Shown: positions 8,701 to 16,990, counted from the stretch's first letter. The stretch: 64,000 bases of DNA from CAVTJL01 sp963735065 (GCA_963735065.1 CAVTJL010000004.1:992001-1056000), one strand, 5' to 3'. Program-made: numbers and translations. The notes: generated by a model not told the origin, from the sequence alone.

Positions 8701-11047
8701 CGCCGGCTTCGCCCTCGTCGCCTACGCGGCGGCCGCCGCCATCGCCGCCGGCATCCTGTTCGTGGAGTGGTTCAACAATGGGCTTCCCTCGCTGCTGCGC
8801 ATCGCCACCGGGAAGACCAGCGAGGCCGGCCCGGTGTTCTTCGTCGGCCTCGCGCTCGCCATCCAGCTCGTCATGCCCGCGACCTACTTCATTCTCGTGG
8901 TGCTGCTGAAGCGGATATTCGGCGTCGGGCCGTGGCTGTACGGGCGGCTCATCGACGTTCCCTTCTTCCCGATGTTCCTCAGAATGTCGGTGATGTCCCA
9001 CCCCATGAAGTGGGCCTACCAAGCGCTCGGGGCCCGCGTCGGCCTCCGCCCGTTCATGGCCGCGCCGTACGTGGAGAGCCCCTCCCGCGTCGACATCGCC
9101 GACCGTGCGATGGTTGCCGGCAACGTGTCGCTCTTCGGGACGGTCGCCATCGAGCCGTCTGCCATCGTCGCCAACACGTGCGTGCTGCAGGATGGCGCGC
9201 GACTGGGCGCGTCGAGCCTCCTCGGCGACCTGAGCCGCCTCGGCAAGGACGACTTGACGCTGTCCGGGGTCATCGTCGCAGGGCGCCCGCCGCGCGTGGT
9301 GGGCGCGTCTGAAGTTGCGCCTGACGACCTCAGCTCCGGCGATTACGGCGTGCTGCAGGTGTGCCTCGTCGCCCTGCAGTGGGGGCTGGTGGTGGGCGGG
9401 CAGATCCCGGGGCTCCTCATCTTTGGCGCCCTGGTCCAGCTGCTCGCCCCGACGCCGGCGGTATTGATCGCGCTTCTCCCGGTGCTGCTGCTGGCGCCGC
9501 GAGGCGTGAAGGTGCTGCTGCTGCCGGTCGCCAAGTGGGCGCTGCTGCAGCGGGTTCGGGAGGGCGAGCATCCCGCCTACGGACCGATGTGGGTGCGCTG
9601 GCTTGCGATGGAGGCCCTGGTGATGGACCTCGAGCAGACCCTGCTTCTCCTCCGCGGAACCATGTTGATGCCCTGGCTCTACCGTGCCCTTGGCGCGAGC
9701 GTGGGCGCGAACACCTGCCTCTTCTGTTCCTCCCTGGGCAGCGAATACAATCTCAAGACCATCGGCGACGGCGCGTTGCTCGATCACCGCTCGCTGATTT
9801 TCGGCCACTCCGTCGAGCGACACACGCTGATCTTCAAGCCATGCGTGATCGGCGCAGACGCCGAGGTCGGGAGCCTCAGCATCGTCGAGGCCGGTGCAGT
9901 GGTGGAGCCCGGCGCGCGTGTCAAGCCGCACACGCCCGTCCACGCTCGCCGAAGCCGTGCCGACGTGATCCTCAATGTGGCCGACTATGAGGAGGCGGCG
10001 CAGCGGAAGCTTCCCGAAGCGGTGTTCGCCTATTTCGCCGGCGGTTCCGGCGACGGCCGCGCGCTGACGAGAAACGGCACCGCCTTCGACGAGATCCGCT
10101 ACGCCCCGCGCGTGCTGGTGGACGTGGCGAAGGTCTCCACGGCCTGTCGCCTGATGGATCGGCGGGTCTCGTCGCCCATCCTGGTGGCTCCCACGGCGAT
10201 GAATCGTCTGGTGCACCAGGACGGCGAGATCGCCGTCGCCGCCGCCGTGCAGCAGCTCGGCATGGGCATGGTGCTGTCAACGCTCTCCAACACGCCGCTG
10301 GAGAACGTCGGGGCGTGCTTCCAGAGCGAATCCGGCTCCGGGACCGGCCTCGCCCTTTTCCAGCTCTATGCCATGAAGGATCGCGAGCTGAGCGAGACGC
10401 TCATGCACCGCGCCGCGGAGGCTGGCTTTTCCGCCATCGTCCTCACCGTGGATGCGCCTGTGTCGGGCCGGCGCGAACAGGACATCCGTAGCCGTTTCAA
10501 GGTCGCCGATACGGTGCCCCTGCCCCACATCGAGAGCCTGGCCCGCGACGCGAACTCGCGCCTTCTGGCTTTCGAGCTGGCCAAGGACGCGAGCCTAGAC
10601 TGGGCTAGGCTCAAGGAACTGATCGCAGCGTCTCCCCTGCCGCTCTGGCTCAAGGGCGTGATGCGCGCAGAAGACGCGCTCAAGGCGGTCGACACCGGTG
10701 TTTCCGGAATCATCCTCTCCAACCACGGAGGACGCCAGCTGGACAGCGCACCCTCCGCCCTCGACGTCCTGCCCCAGGTGCGACAGGCATTGAATGAGGG
10801 CGGGCACGTCGTGCCTTTGCTGATCGACGGGGGCATACGCCGCGGCGAGCACGTTTTCGCCGCCCTCGCGTTGGGTGCGGACGCCGTCCTAGTGGGGCGG
10901 CCCGTGGTGTGGGGACTCGCCGAGGGGGGACGCAGCGGCGTGTCCCGAGTGCTGGGACTGCTCAACGAAGAGCTGGTCACCGCCATGCGTCTCGCAGGCT
11001 GCACCAGCCTCGCAGAGATAGGGATGGATGGGGTCTCACGGCGATGA
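5738..11047 (+). CDS. Fusion: cNMP-binding / adenylation / carrier / Pls-type membrane / FMN alpha-hydroxyacid oxidase
   Basis: One uninterrupted 1769-residue frame. Residues 5-130: cyclic-nucleotide-binding fold with ELIGEVSFLD and RPASAHVTA phosphate cassette. 150-650: ANL adenylation domain with GTSGTTGEPK (315-324), GYGMTEA (456-462), YLSGD, GRSKDMI and the C-terminal catalytic Lys in PTGKVRK (K646). The FDxS motif of amino-acid-activating domains is absent; FGPMFHVGD stands there, as in acyl-CoA ligases. 680-745: carrier domain, phosphopantetheine Ser in DGGLDSLGA (S704). 765-1400: three repeats of two membrane helices (about 771-840, 985-1058, 1203-1262) plus a hexapeptide-type left-handed beta-helix, as in the C-terminal half of epsilon-poly-lysine synthetase (Pls/PosA family). 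1411-1769: FMN alpha-hydroxy-acid oxidase with NVADYEEAA, Y1432, FQLY (Y1544), LKGV (K1639), SNHGGRQLD (H1663, R1666) and IDGGIRRG. Probably an inner-membrane, nucleotide-gated synthetase of a carrier-bound acid; product unknown. Confidence 0.85.
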   Translation: MVELSAFLGALEQDDIEWMLAAGLQVRLAPGDQIIRQGGRPDGLFVLLDGRLEVLLDGMEGTRAVVEAGELIGEVSFLDSRPASAHVTAAIASTVLRITRDDLERRIEERPRFGVRLYHALGMLLAERFRSDLPRHPKASRVEAPGFVEMAGALQHVFKQFADRPAYETDTGWITYGESGERAHRLALSLNELRGSHPVIGTLLPNSFHLLEMYYAAGLSGSVLFPANHRLAPEELAGVFRTSGAGVLVTSSEFENRLARLDWDKLPVHTIVWLDRICRVTDRTRHLTWSTLLSERSDGPLPTLPAPEAHLQGFGTSGTTGEPKMILHTHASVLSHSLASMEALGLRPSDEHCWGHFGPMFHVGDAAFVWIATMLGARHVFLANPLDFRKGAELLSGSEVSICKIVPSLLKLMIHSGAAAGLDFPKLRWILTGGAAPDRTLVRQTSEIFGCDFIQGYGMTEATCHVAFKNETQSPSQRGLTVLPGLELRVVDEDHRPVEAGIIGEIAIRGPNVFSAQIAAGEVVPPRPDAFTEDGFYLSGDLGQLDKDGDLHIAGRSKDMINVGGENVFAGEVETIVYRLKGVKQCAAFSMPHPDLGEVVELAVVRSEAGLDQKQISNWCRRLLASYKCPRRIHFLDALPLTPTGKVRKMILQEQTLALGPAPAPALPAAPTESAGSVLHDALTALGLGDFPRERSLFDGGLDSLGALDLIESLQASVGRPLPSSLLYEHPTIAALEAYFDSLDRADPVPQEAEEQAEARQAWPVEGRPMLGALCLLTQMFGLLLRPLVFAAGVVPVLVMMDALSGHVARWTLFLMAPLGLVAAMISSMLVAILIKWVILGQSRRGRYALWSWRYHRWMMVNNLFRCMEYPLGVLRGTALLNAFYRLCGARIGAGVRLDAADLQDLDLVEIGAGAHVGRDANLQPAVLRHASLILEPVRLGAGCVLEPQASVLGGTEVPDGETVRALDVAPSGEAAAAPPRPSAVMRLAGFALVAYAAAAAIAAGILFVEWFNNGLPSLLRIATGKTSEAGPVFFVGLALAIQLVMPATYFILVVLLKRIFGVGPWLYGRLIDVPFFPMFLRMSVMSHPMKWAYQALGARVGLRPFMAAPYVESPSRVDIADRAMVAGNVSLFGTVAIEPSAIVANTCVLQDGARLGASSLLGDLSRLGKDDLTLSGVIVAGRPPRVVGASEVAPDDLSSGDYGVLQVCLVALQWGLVVGGQIPGLLIFGALVQLLAPTPAVLIALLPVLLLAPRGVKVLLLPVAKWALLQRVREGEHPAYGPMWVRWLAMEALVMDLEQTLLLLRGTMLMPWLYRALGASVGANTCLFCSSLGSEYNLKTIGDGALLDHRSLIFGHSVERHTLIFKPCVIGADAEVGSLSIVEAGAVVEPGARVKPHTPVHARRSRADVILNVADYEEAAQRKLPEAVFAYFAGGSGDGRALTRNGTAFDEIRYAPRVLVDVAKVSTACRLMDRRVSSPILVAPTAMNRLVHQDGEIAVAAAVQQLGMGMVLSTLSNTPLENVGACFQSESGSGTGLALFQLYAMKDRELSETLMHRAAEAGFSAIVLTVDAPVSGRREQDIRSRFKVADTVPLPHIESLARDANSRLLAFELAKDASLDWARLKELIAASPLPLWLKGVMRAEDALKAVDTGVSGIILSNHGGRQLDSAPSALDVLPQVRQALNEGGHVVPLLIDGGIRRGEHVFAALALGADAVLVGRPVVWGLAEGGRSGVSRVLGLLNEELVTAMRLAGCTSLAEIGMDGVSRR

Positions 11048-11422
11048 GTGCAATGCGTGTGCGGCCAAGCACGGCGGTGATAGCGCCTTTGGCCCCCGAC
11101 GAGGCCTCAAAGGCTGGCAGAGACTGCTGTTTGTCGCCGGACAGCGCCTCCCAAGGACGGACAAGCAGGATGCCGTTGCCATCGGGCCCGAGGGTCTGGC
11201 ATCGAGCTACCGGGACAGATCGTCGAGCTCACCTTTGAACATCCCGACCCGTCGTGCCGCTGCCATCAGCGGTCAGGGCGATAAGCTCTTCACGAACCAC
11301 AGTACCTTGTAGAAGGCGTTAGAGAATTCTCTCAAAGTCGAAGACGTAAGTGTAGGCGCCCGCCCAACGCTGATACTGACAGCCGACGCTCACCAGCTAC
11401 GATCAAACTCTTTCGACTGCCG
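11048..11422. other. Intergenic, no convincing gene
   Basis: 375 bases between the fusion gene and the small reverse-strand genes. A 94-codon open frame overlaps the end of the fusion gene, but it has no ribosome binding site or recognisable motif and I do not call it. Base composition drops (GAATTCTCTCAAAGTCGAAG around 11323-11342) compared with the surroundings. This fits element debris. Confidence 0.4.
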
Positions 11423-11659
11423 CTACAACCCCTGAACCTCTTGTCGAAGCTCGATCATCTCGCGGCTGAAGCGTCCGTACCGTAGCGCGTTCCGGTTGCC
11501 GGGCTGGCCGCCGGAGCCCTTGGCGCCGCCGTGCATGCGGCAGCGACGCTTACCGCTGACTGCTGGCGACCGGCGCGGGCTCCCGGTCCGGGTCCGGGTC
11601 CGGGTCCGGGTCCGGGTCCGGGTCCGGGTCCGGGCACAGCAACGCGGGCTCTGGTGCAT
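11423..11659 (-). CDS. HGG-type small conserved protein with Arg-Thr repeat
   Basis: A 78-residue frame. After a run of about eight Arg-Thr pairs it reads GSPRRSPAVSGKRRCRMHGG, then AKGSGGQPGNRNALRYGRF. The pattern CRxHGGxxxG...P.GN.NA..YG(R/H)G is familiar from a family of small uncharacterised alphaproteobacterial proteins often found beside phage or transposon genes. The Arg-Thr run is coded by the GGTCCG hexanucleotide repeat and probably expanded from an ancestral RTR segment. The start at 11659 is a guess (only ATG close to the repeat). Function unknown. It directly follows the broken gene upstream, its usual partner as far as I recall. Confidence 0.5.
   Translation of the reverse strand: MHQSPRCCARTRTRTRTRTRTRTRTGSPRRSPAVSGKRRCRMHGGAKGSGGQPGNRNALRYGRFSREMIELRQEVQGL
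11585..11632. repeat. (GGTCCG)8 hexanucleotide microsatellite
   Basis: Eight perfect tandem copies of GGTCCG. Because the unit is six bases, copy-number change would keep the frame and add or remove Arg-Thr pairs in the reverse-strand small protein. Read in other frames it gives Gly-Pro or Asp-Pro repeats. Confidence 0.95.
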
Positions 11660-12108
11660 GGGCAAGCTGCCTTGCATGGGCTCGATCCTCACTTCTCCCG
11701 CTGGCCCCTCCCCCGGGGGTCTGGGCCGTCCCGACGACAGCTTGGCCGCCGGCATGAACATGGACATGCTCAACGGTCACCTTCTGCTGTCCCTTGCCAC
11801 GATAGCGGGCGAACGCCTCGGCCAGTATGGCGTAGGCTCGGACAAGTTTGCTCGTGATAGCGCAGCGCCATCTCGCGGCCGGCGAAGGTCTGATCCGGAA
11901 TGTGGGCGCGGCGATAGCACTCCATCGCCGCGTTGTGCGTGGCGACCATCTGGGCAACGAACATACCCTCGACCGCATCGAGCGGCGCGGCACCACGCAT
12001 AGCTTCAAGAGCGGCCGTCTGCTGCAGTTCGACCATCCGCGGATCGGCCGGACGAGCGCTGTAGTGTTGATCGGCGTGGAATAGGGACCCCGTTGGCGGG
12101 GTGATCGG
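11660..12108 (-). pseudogene. Mobile-element-associated conserved hypothetical, frameshifted
   Basis: Reading from about 12080 downward gives LFHADQHYSARPADPRMVEL, then AAPLDAVEGMFVAQMVATHN and the AGREMALR segment. Near 11855-11865 the frame changes, and the adjacent frame continues KLVRAYAILAEAFARYRGKG and QQKVTVEHVHVHAGGQAVVG. Together these match the pattern of a common alphaproteobacterial hypothetical protein that normally precedes the HGG-type small gene. One insertion or deletion breaks it. The 5' end runs into the left end of the IS21 remnant (the first ATG at 12111 lies in element-like sequence), so its natural start was probably lost by that insertion. Function unknown. Confidence 0.5.
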
Positions 12109-12179
12109 CATCCAAACGGGACCCCTGGCTGGCAGGGGTCCACGGTGACTTCCGGTAATGACCGGGAGCCGCGTCCGGG

Positions 12180-12287
12180 ATGCTGGTGGTGGAGACGATC
12201 GGGAAGATTCGCCGGGCGTATCTCGTTCAGGGCAAGCCGATCAAGGCGATCTGCGGGGAGCTGAAGGTCTCTTGGAAGGTGGTCCGC
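12180..12287 (+). pseudogene. istA: istA fragment (IS21 transposase N-terminus)
   Basis: From the ATG at 12180 the frame reads MLVVETIGKIRRAYLVQGKP, then IKAICGELKVSWKVVR, the characteristic helix-turn-helix start of IS21-family IstA transposases. After about residue 36 the similarity ends and sequence jumps directly to the istB start at 12305, so the DDE catalytic domain is deleted. Confidence 0.7.
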
Positions 12288-12529
12288 CTGTCGGCTCTGC
12301 CGCCATGGGCGATCTGAAGCTCTACGGCATGAAAGCCGCCTTCGACGAGATCATCACCACGGCGGTGAAGCGGCAGCACGAGCCGCAACGGGTCGTCGGC
12401 GACCTGCTGACCGCGAAGATCTCGGAGAAGCAGGCCCGCTCCATCAAGTATCAGATCACCATCGCCAAGCTGCCCCTGGCCAAGGACGTCGCCGACTTCA
12501 GCTTCGAGGGCACGCCGATCAACGAGGCC

Positions 12530-12590
12530 CCTCGCGCGTCTTCCTGACGCGCGCTGCTGCGCAGGCGGATCCTCCGCCTCCTGGCGGAGG
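12530..12590. repeat. 61-nt hairpin-rich insert 1 in istB
   Basis: Consists almost entirely of small stem-loops: CGCGCGTC/GACGCGCG with a 5-base loop, then CTGC/GCAG, then GGCGGA/TCCGCC or alternatively CCTCCGCC/GGCGGAGG with a 4-base loop. It separates codons of the conserved IstB segment NEA and VRDLAGG. Confidence 0.6.
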
Positions 12591-12686
12591 ATGGTGCGTG
12601 ACCTCGCTGGAGGCAACTTCCTCGCTCACCAGCGCAATGTGGTGCTCGTCGGCGGCACCAGCACCGGCAAGAGCCATCTGGCCATC

Positions 12687-12747
12687 GATGGTCAGTAGAC
12701 CATCGATCCGATCTCCGAAGGAGACGCGGCCAGCAGGCCGCGGAGGC
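12687..12747. repeat. 61-nt hairpin-rich insert 2 in istB
   Basis: Again a chain of stem-loops: GATGGTC/GACCATC with loop AGTA, TCTCC/GGAGA with loop GAA, and CGCGGCC/GGCCGCG with loop AGCA. It lies just after the IstB Walker A region. Same length and same architecture as insert 1, with little direct sequence identity. Confidence 0.6.
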
Positions 12748-12903
12748 GCGATCGCCCGGGCCTGCATCCGCGACGGGGCCCGCGGCCGCTTCTTCAATGT
12801 CGTCGACCTGATCAACAAGCTTGAGGCCGAGGGCCGCGCCGGCCGCCAGGGGCGCGTGGCCGACTACCTTTGCCGGATGCGCTTCATTGTCCTGGACGAG
12901 CTC

Positions 12904-12924
12904 ATCGACAGCGTTGCTGTCGAT
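12904..12924. terminator. Perfect 9-bp stem-loop at istB end / tRNA-Ser trailer
   Basis: ATCGACAGC, loop GTT, GCTGTCGAT. It follows the last IstB codons directly and lies 33 bases beyond the 3' end of the reverse-strand tRNA-Ser gene. It may act as a transcription stop for the tRNA (no clear U run), or it may be a third hairpin insert of the kind seen upstream. Confidence 0.45.
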
Positions 12925-12957
12925 CCTGCTGAAATCTAAAGCATTTCTGCAATTTAT

Positions 12958-13049
12958 TGGCGGAGGGAGAGGGATTCGAACCCTCGGTACCCCTCGCGGG
13001 GTACAACGGTTTTCGAGACCGCCCCGATCGACCGCTCCGGCATCCCTCC
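12958..13049 (-). tRNA. tRNA-Ser (anticodon CGA)
   Basis: Reverse strand. The acceptor stem GGAGGGA pairs with TCCCTCC, with discriminator G and encoded CCA (12958-12960). The anticodon arm has loop CTCGAAA, anticodon CGA for codon UCG. The long variable arm GTACCCC/GGGGTAC is typical of class II serine tRNAs, and the T arm carries GGTTCGAATCC. Length 92 with CCA. Its 3' end faces the accessory segment, the orientation expected if an element once integrated at the tRNA. Confidence 0.95.
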
Positions 13050-13173
13050 GCGGGGCGAAAATGCGGCACCTGTCTAGTCGGCAGGCCGACAATGGGCAAG
13101 CATAGCCTTTGCATGCCCGCTGAGCGCTCTGCCGGCCGCTGGGCCGGCCTAGGCCCGGTGGCCGGCGAGAGCC

Positions 13174-13202
13174 GGGAGGCCCACGGCGTCCGTGGACCTC
13201 CC
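13174..13202 (-). terminator. Stem-loop downstream of groEL
   Basis: GGGAGG(C)CCACG paired with CGTGG(A)CCTCCC: 12 positions with one mismatch, loop of 5, located 31 bases past the groEL stop. A second perfect hairpin GCCGGCC-GCTG-GGCCGGC lies at 13131-13148. Neither has a U tract, so termination is plausible but not proven. Confidence 0.4.
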
Positions 13203-13232
13203 GCTCGGGCTCGAGAGGTTCGGCTACGGGAC

Positions 13233-14888
<1,656 letters not shown>

Positions 14889-14943
14889 GGTCGGTCCTTT
14901 TCGCTTCTGTATCGGAGAGATCGGCTATCCAGGGGAGAGAGCC

Positions 14944-15258
14944 TCAGGCCGCCTTCTTGGCAGCCGCCACGCCCTCGATGATCCCCATGATGTCGCTCTC
15001 CTTCATGATCAACAGCTCCTCGCCGTCGATCTTCACCTCGGTGCCCGACCACTTGCCGAACAGCACACGGTCACCGGCCTTGACGTCCAGCGCCACGATC
15101 TCGCCCTGCTCGTTGCGGGCGCCGGGGCCAACCGCCACCACCTCGCCCTGCATCGGCTTCTCTTTCGCCGTGTCGGGGATGATGATCCCGCCCTTCGTCC
15201 GCTCCTCTTCCTCGAGACGACGGACCACGACGCGGTCGTGCAACGGCCTGAACTGCAT
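14944..15258 (-). CDS. groES: Co-chaperonin GroES (Hsp10)
   Basis: 104 residues beginning MQFRPLHDRVVVRRLEEEER. The mobile loop is ERTKGGIIIPDTAKEKP; later come GEVVAVGPG and LFGKWSGTEVKIDGEELLIM. It ends IEGVAAAKKAA, slightly longer than the usual 95-97 residues because of an Ala/Lys tail. A perfect AGGAGG lies 5 bases upstream of the ATG (15261-15266). First gene of the operon; it forms the heptameric lid on GroEL. Confidence 0.98.
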   Translation of the reverse strand: MQFRPLHDRVVVRRLEEEERTKGGIIIPDTAKEKPMQGEVVAVGPGARNEQGEIVALDVKAGDRVLFGKWSGTEVKIDGEELLIMKESDIMGIIEGVAAAKKAA

Positions 15259-15294
15259 GGAACCTCCTCATCACAGCTTGTGCGGCTTGCCCTG

Positions 15295-15321
15295 CTAGCA
15301 CTCGTTAAGGGAGAGTGCCAA
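15295..15321 (-). promoter_or_regulatory. CIRCE operator (HrcA site) of groESL
   Basis: CTAGCACTC-N9-GAGTGCCAA matches the CIRCE consensus TTAGCACTC-N9-GAGTGCTAA at 16 of 18 positions. On the reverse strand TTGGCA (15321-15316) and CTAGCA (15298-15293 region) are spaced 17 bases, so the operator overlaps a plausible sigma-70-type promoter. HrcA repression relieved by heat is the expected control. Confidence 0.9.
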
Positions 15322-15457
15322 CGCTCGAGCGGCACATAGCGGCGACGAGCCTGGGATTCAAGGTGTCACCCGCAACTGGGCGGCACCAAGGCGGAGCGCG
15401 GTGGCGATCATCCGATCCCCGCGGCTATGATCGGCTGCTCTCGGGGGAGACAGGCCG

Positions 15458-16966
15458 ATGCGGGGCTCAGCGCTGCAGATCGTCGGACGGACGACGGGAT
15501 CGGGCGTCCTGGCGGCGCTGGCGCTTTGGGCCAATCCGGCACTCGCAACCATAAAGGGCGCCGGCGAGCTTGGTCAATGCGACCCACGCTACGACACCAG
15601 CAAGATCCTGGAGGCGGCAGAAGGCTATCCCGATCCCGAGATCCGCGTGATGTCGAACGCCGAGTACGAGGCCTTCGCGCGCGAGATGAACGCCAACAAC
15701 AGCGCCACCGACGGCCGCCCGATGATCGAGGTGGCACCGCCCTTCTTCTGCAACAGGCAGAAGGAAGCCTACATCGTCTTCCGCGGACGTCTTACCCGGA
15801 ACGAGCCGGCGCTCACGGGCGGCGTCGAGCAGCAGGGCGAGGCGCCCGAGGAGGCAACCGGGCAGCCCGGCGGGGCCACGCCGCCGTCCCGGGTAGGAAC
15901 CGTCCTCGGCCCGTCGCACCCGCTCGGCGGCAGCATCGCGTGCCAGAGAAACCCGCAATCCTATACCTGTCTCTACGGCCATGGCGAGGCCGAGGGCTCG
16001 CCCGGCGGGCCAGGCAGCGGCACGCCGCCGACGCCGGGCCCGGGTGGCAACGGTGGCGGGCCGCCGGCGCCAGGTCCCGGCAGCAACGGTGGCGGGCGGC
16101 CTTCCGGGGAACCGACGAACGGGAACGGCGGCGGCAGGGAACCATCGCGGCCTGCAAGCGAAACGACAGGCGACTGCCGCGCGCAGGTCAGGGTGGCGGC
16201 CTTCGATGCAACGGTGACGAACGCCTTCTCCTCGGCGCCCGGCAATCCCGATCCAAAGAGCCCCCAGCCCCCGCCGGGGTCGGGGCCGGTCCTCTGGCTC
16301 AAGGCGGGCTTCCCGGGCAGCGAGGCCATCACACTTCGCGCCGACGTCGCAATCTCCGCAGGAACGCTGAGCCCTTCCGACATCACGATCCGCTTCATCC
16401 AGAACGCAACGCGTTATGACGGGCGTCTCTTCTGGCGCGACGCGCCGGAGGAGGAGGTGGGCTTTCGCACCTCACGATGCAGCATGGACCGGCTCGACAT
16501 GTTCCGCCTCGAGCTGCCGCCGCCACCCTTCTACCGCGCCAATGGCGGCGCCATCGGTCCGGGCGACTGGAGCATCGAGATGCACGACTCGCCCAGCCTG
16601 GGGACGGTGTTCCTGCACAGTGACGATGGCCACTGGCTCGAGCGGGTCGATGTCACCTACGCCTACAGCACCTATCTGGTCTGCGCGGTGCGAGATCGGC
16701 CGGAGACGATCCGGACCCTCGAGCGACTGGATTGGGAGGTCCGCTTCGCGGGCGACGTTCTCTACGCCCCACCGGCGCCATCGACGCCACCGCCCGCCGG
16801 CCTCTACAAGTCCAGCCGCTGGACAGGCGCCGGCTGGGCCTTCGCTCTCGCCCCTTGGGCCGGCGTCTGGGCGGACGGACGAATCCGCACGACCGAGCTG
16901 CCCGAGACCGGGCGGCCGACCTTCAACGAGTGCCTGCAGGATCCCAAGGAGCGGCGGTCCAACTAG
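15458..16966 (+). CDS. Secreted protein with Gly/Pro-rich linker, function unknown
   Basis: 502 residues. The N-terminus has a signal peptide (hydrophobic GVLAALALWANPALA, cleavage near residue 31). It is followed by a first folded part with Cys at about 44, 109 and 164, a low-complexity linker rich in GPGGNGGGPP-type sequence (about 180-235), and a second larger part rich in aromatic and acidic residues, ending near a Cys in FNECLQDP. GGGGGAGA before the ATG supports the start. I recognise no enzyme motif. The paired Cys and linker fit a two-domain periplasmic or outer-surface protein. Convergent with the dehydrogenase gene that follows. Confidence 0.7.
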   Translation: MRGSALQIVGRTTGSGVLAALALWANPALATIKGAGELGQCDPRYDTSKILEAAEGYPDPEIRVMSNAEYEAFAREMNANNSATDGRPMIEVAPPFFCNRQKEAYIVFRGRLTRNEPALTGGVEQQGEAPEEATGQPGGATPPSRVGTVLGPSHPLGGSIACQRNPQSYTCLYGHGEAEGSPGGPGSGTPPTPGPGGNGGGPPAPGPGSNGGGRPSGEPTNGNGGGREPSRPASETTGDCRAQVRVAAFDATVTNAFSSAPGNPDPKSPQPPPGSGPVLWLKAGFPGSEAITLRADVAISAGTLSPSDITIRFIQNATRYDGRLFWRDAPEEEVGFRTSRCSMDRLDMFRLELPPPPFYRANGGAIGPGDWSIEMHDSPSLGTVFLHSDDGHWLERVDVTYAYSTYLVCAVRDRPETIRTLERLDWEVRFAGDVLYAPPAPSTPPPAGLYKSSRWTGAGWAFALAPWAGVWADGRIRTTELPETGRPTFNECLQDPKERRSN

Positions 16967-16990
16967 CCCAGACCGCCAGAGGCCCGGCCC

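Larger units (their letters stand above)
12079..12903 (+). mobile_element. IS21-family insertion sequence remnant
   Basis: A collapsed IS21-type element. A hairpin-rich left end (12079-12179, including GACCCCT...AGGGGTC) is followed by the first 36 codons of istA, then an istB that begins intact but is cut by two 61-base inserts and stops abruptly at DEL. Most of istA (normally about 400-500 codons) and the last third of istB are missing. It cannot be active on its own. Exact termini and target duplication are not visible. Confidence 0.75.
12305..12903 (+). pseudogene. istB: istB fragment (IS21 ATP-binding helper), interrupted
   Basis: Begins MGDLKLYGMKAAFDEIITTA and follows IstB to GTPINEA at 12529. 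A 61-base insert then brings a stop (12545-12547). IstB resumes at 12591 with VRDLAGGNFLAHQRNVVLVG and Walker A GGTSTGKSHLAI. A second 61-base insert follows (12687-12747), then IARACIRDGARGRFFNVVDL to RFIVLDEL, ending at 12903. Each insert shifts the frame by one. The C-terminal third is absent. Removing both inserts gives a continuous IstB reading. This indicates that the inserts entered a formerly intact gene. Confidence 0.75.

Noticed and set aside
11028..11312. A 94-codon open frame overlapping the 3' end of the fusion gene
   Set aside because: No ribosome binding site, no hydrophobic or motif structure, and it lies in probable element debris.
11585..11632. The hexamer array as a possible CRISPR array
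   Set aside because: The unit is 6 bases with no spacers. It is a microsatellite; no CRISPR-like repeats were seen anywhere in the window.
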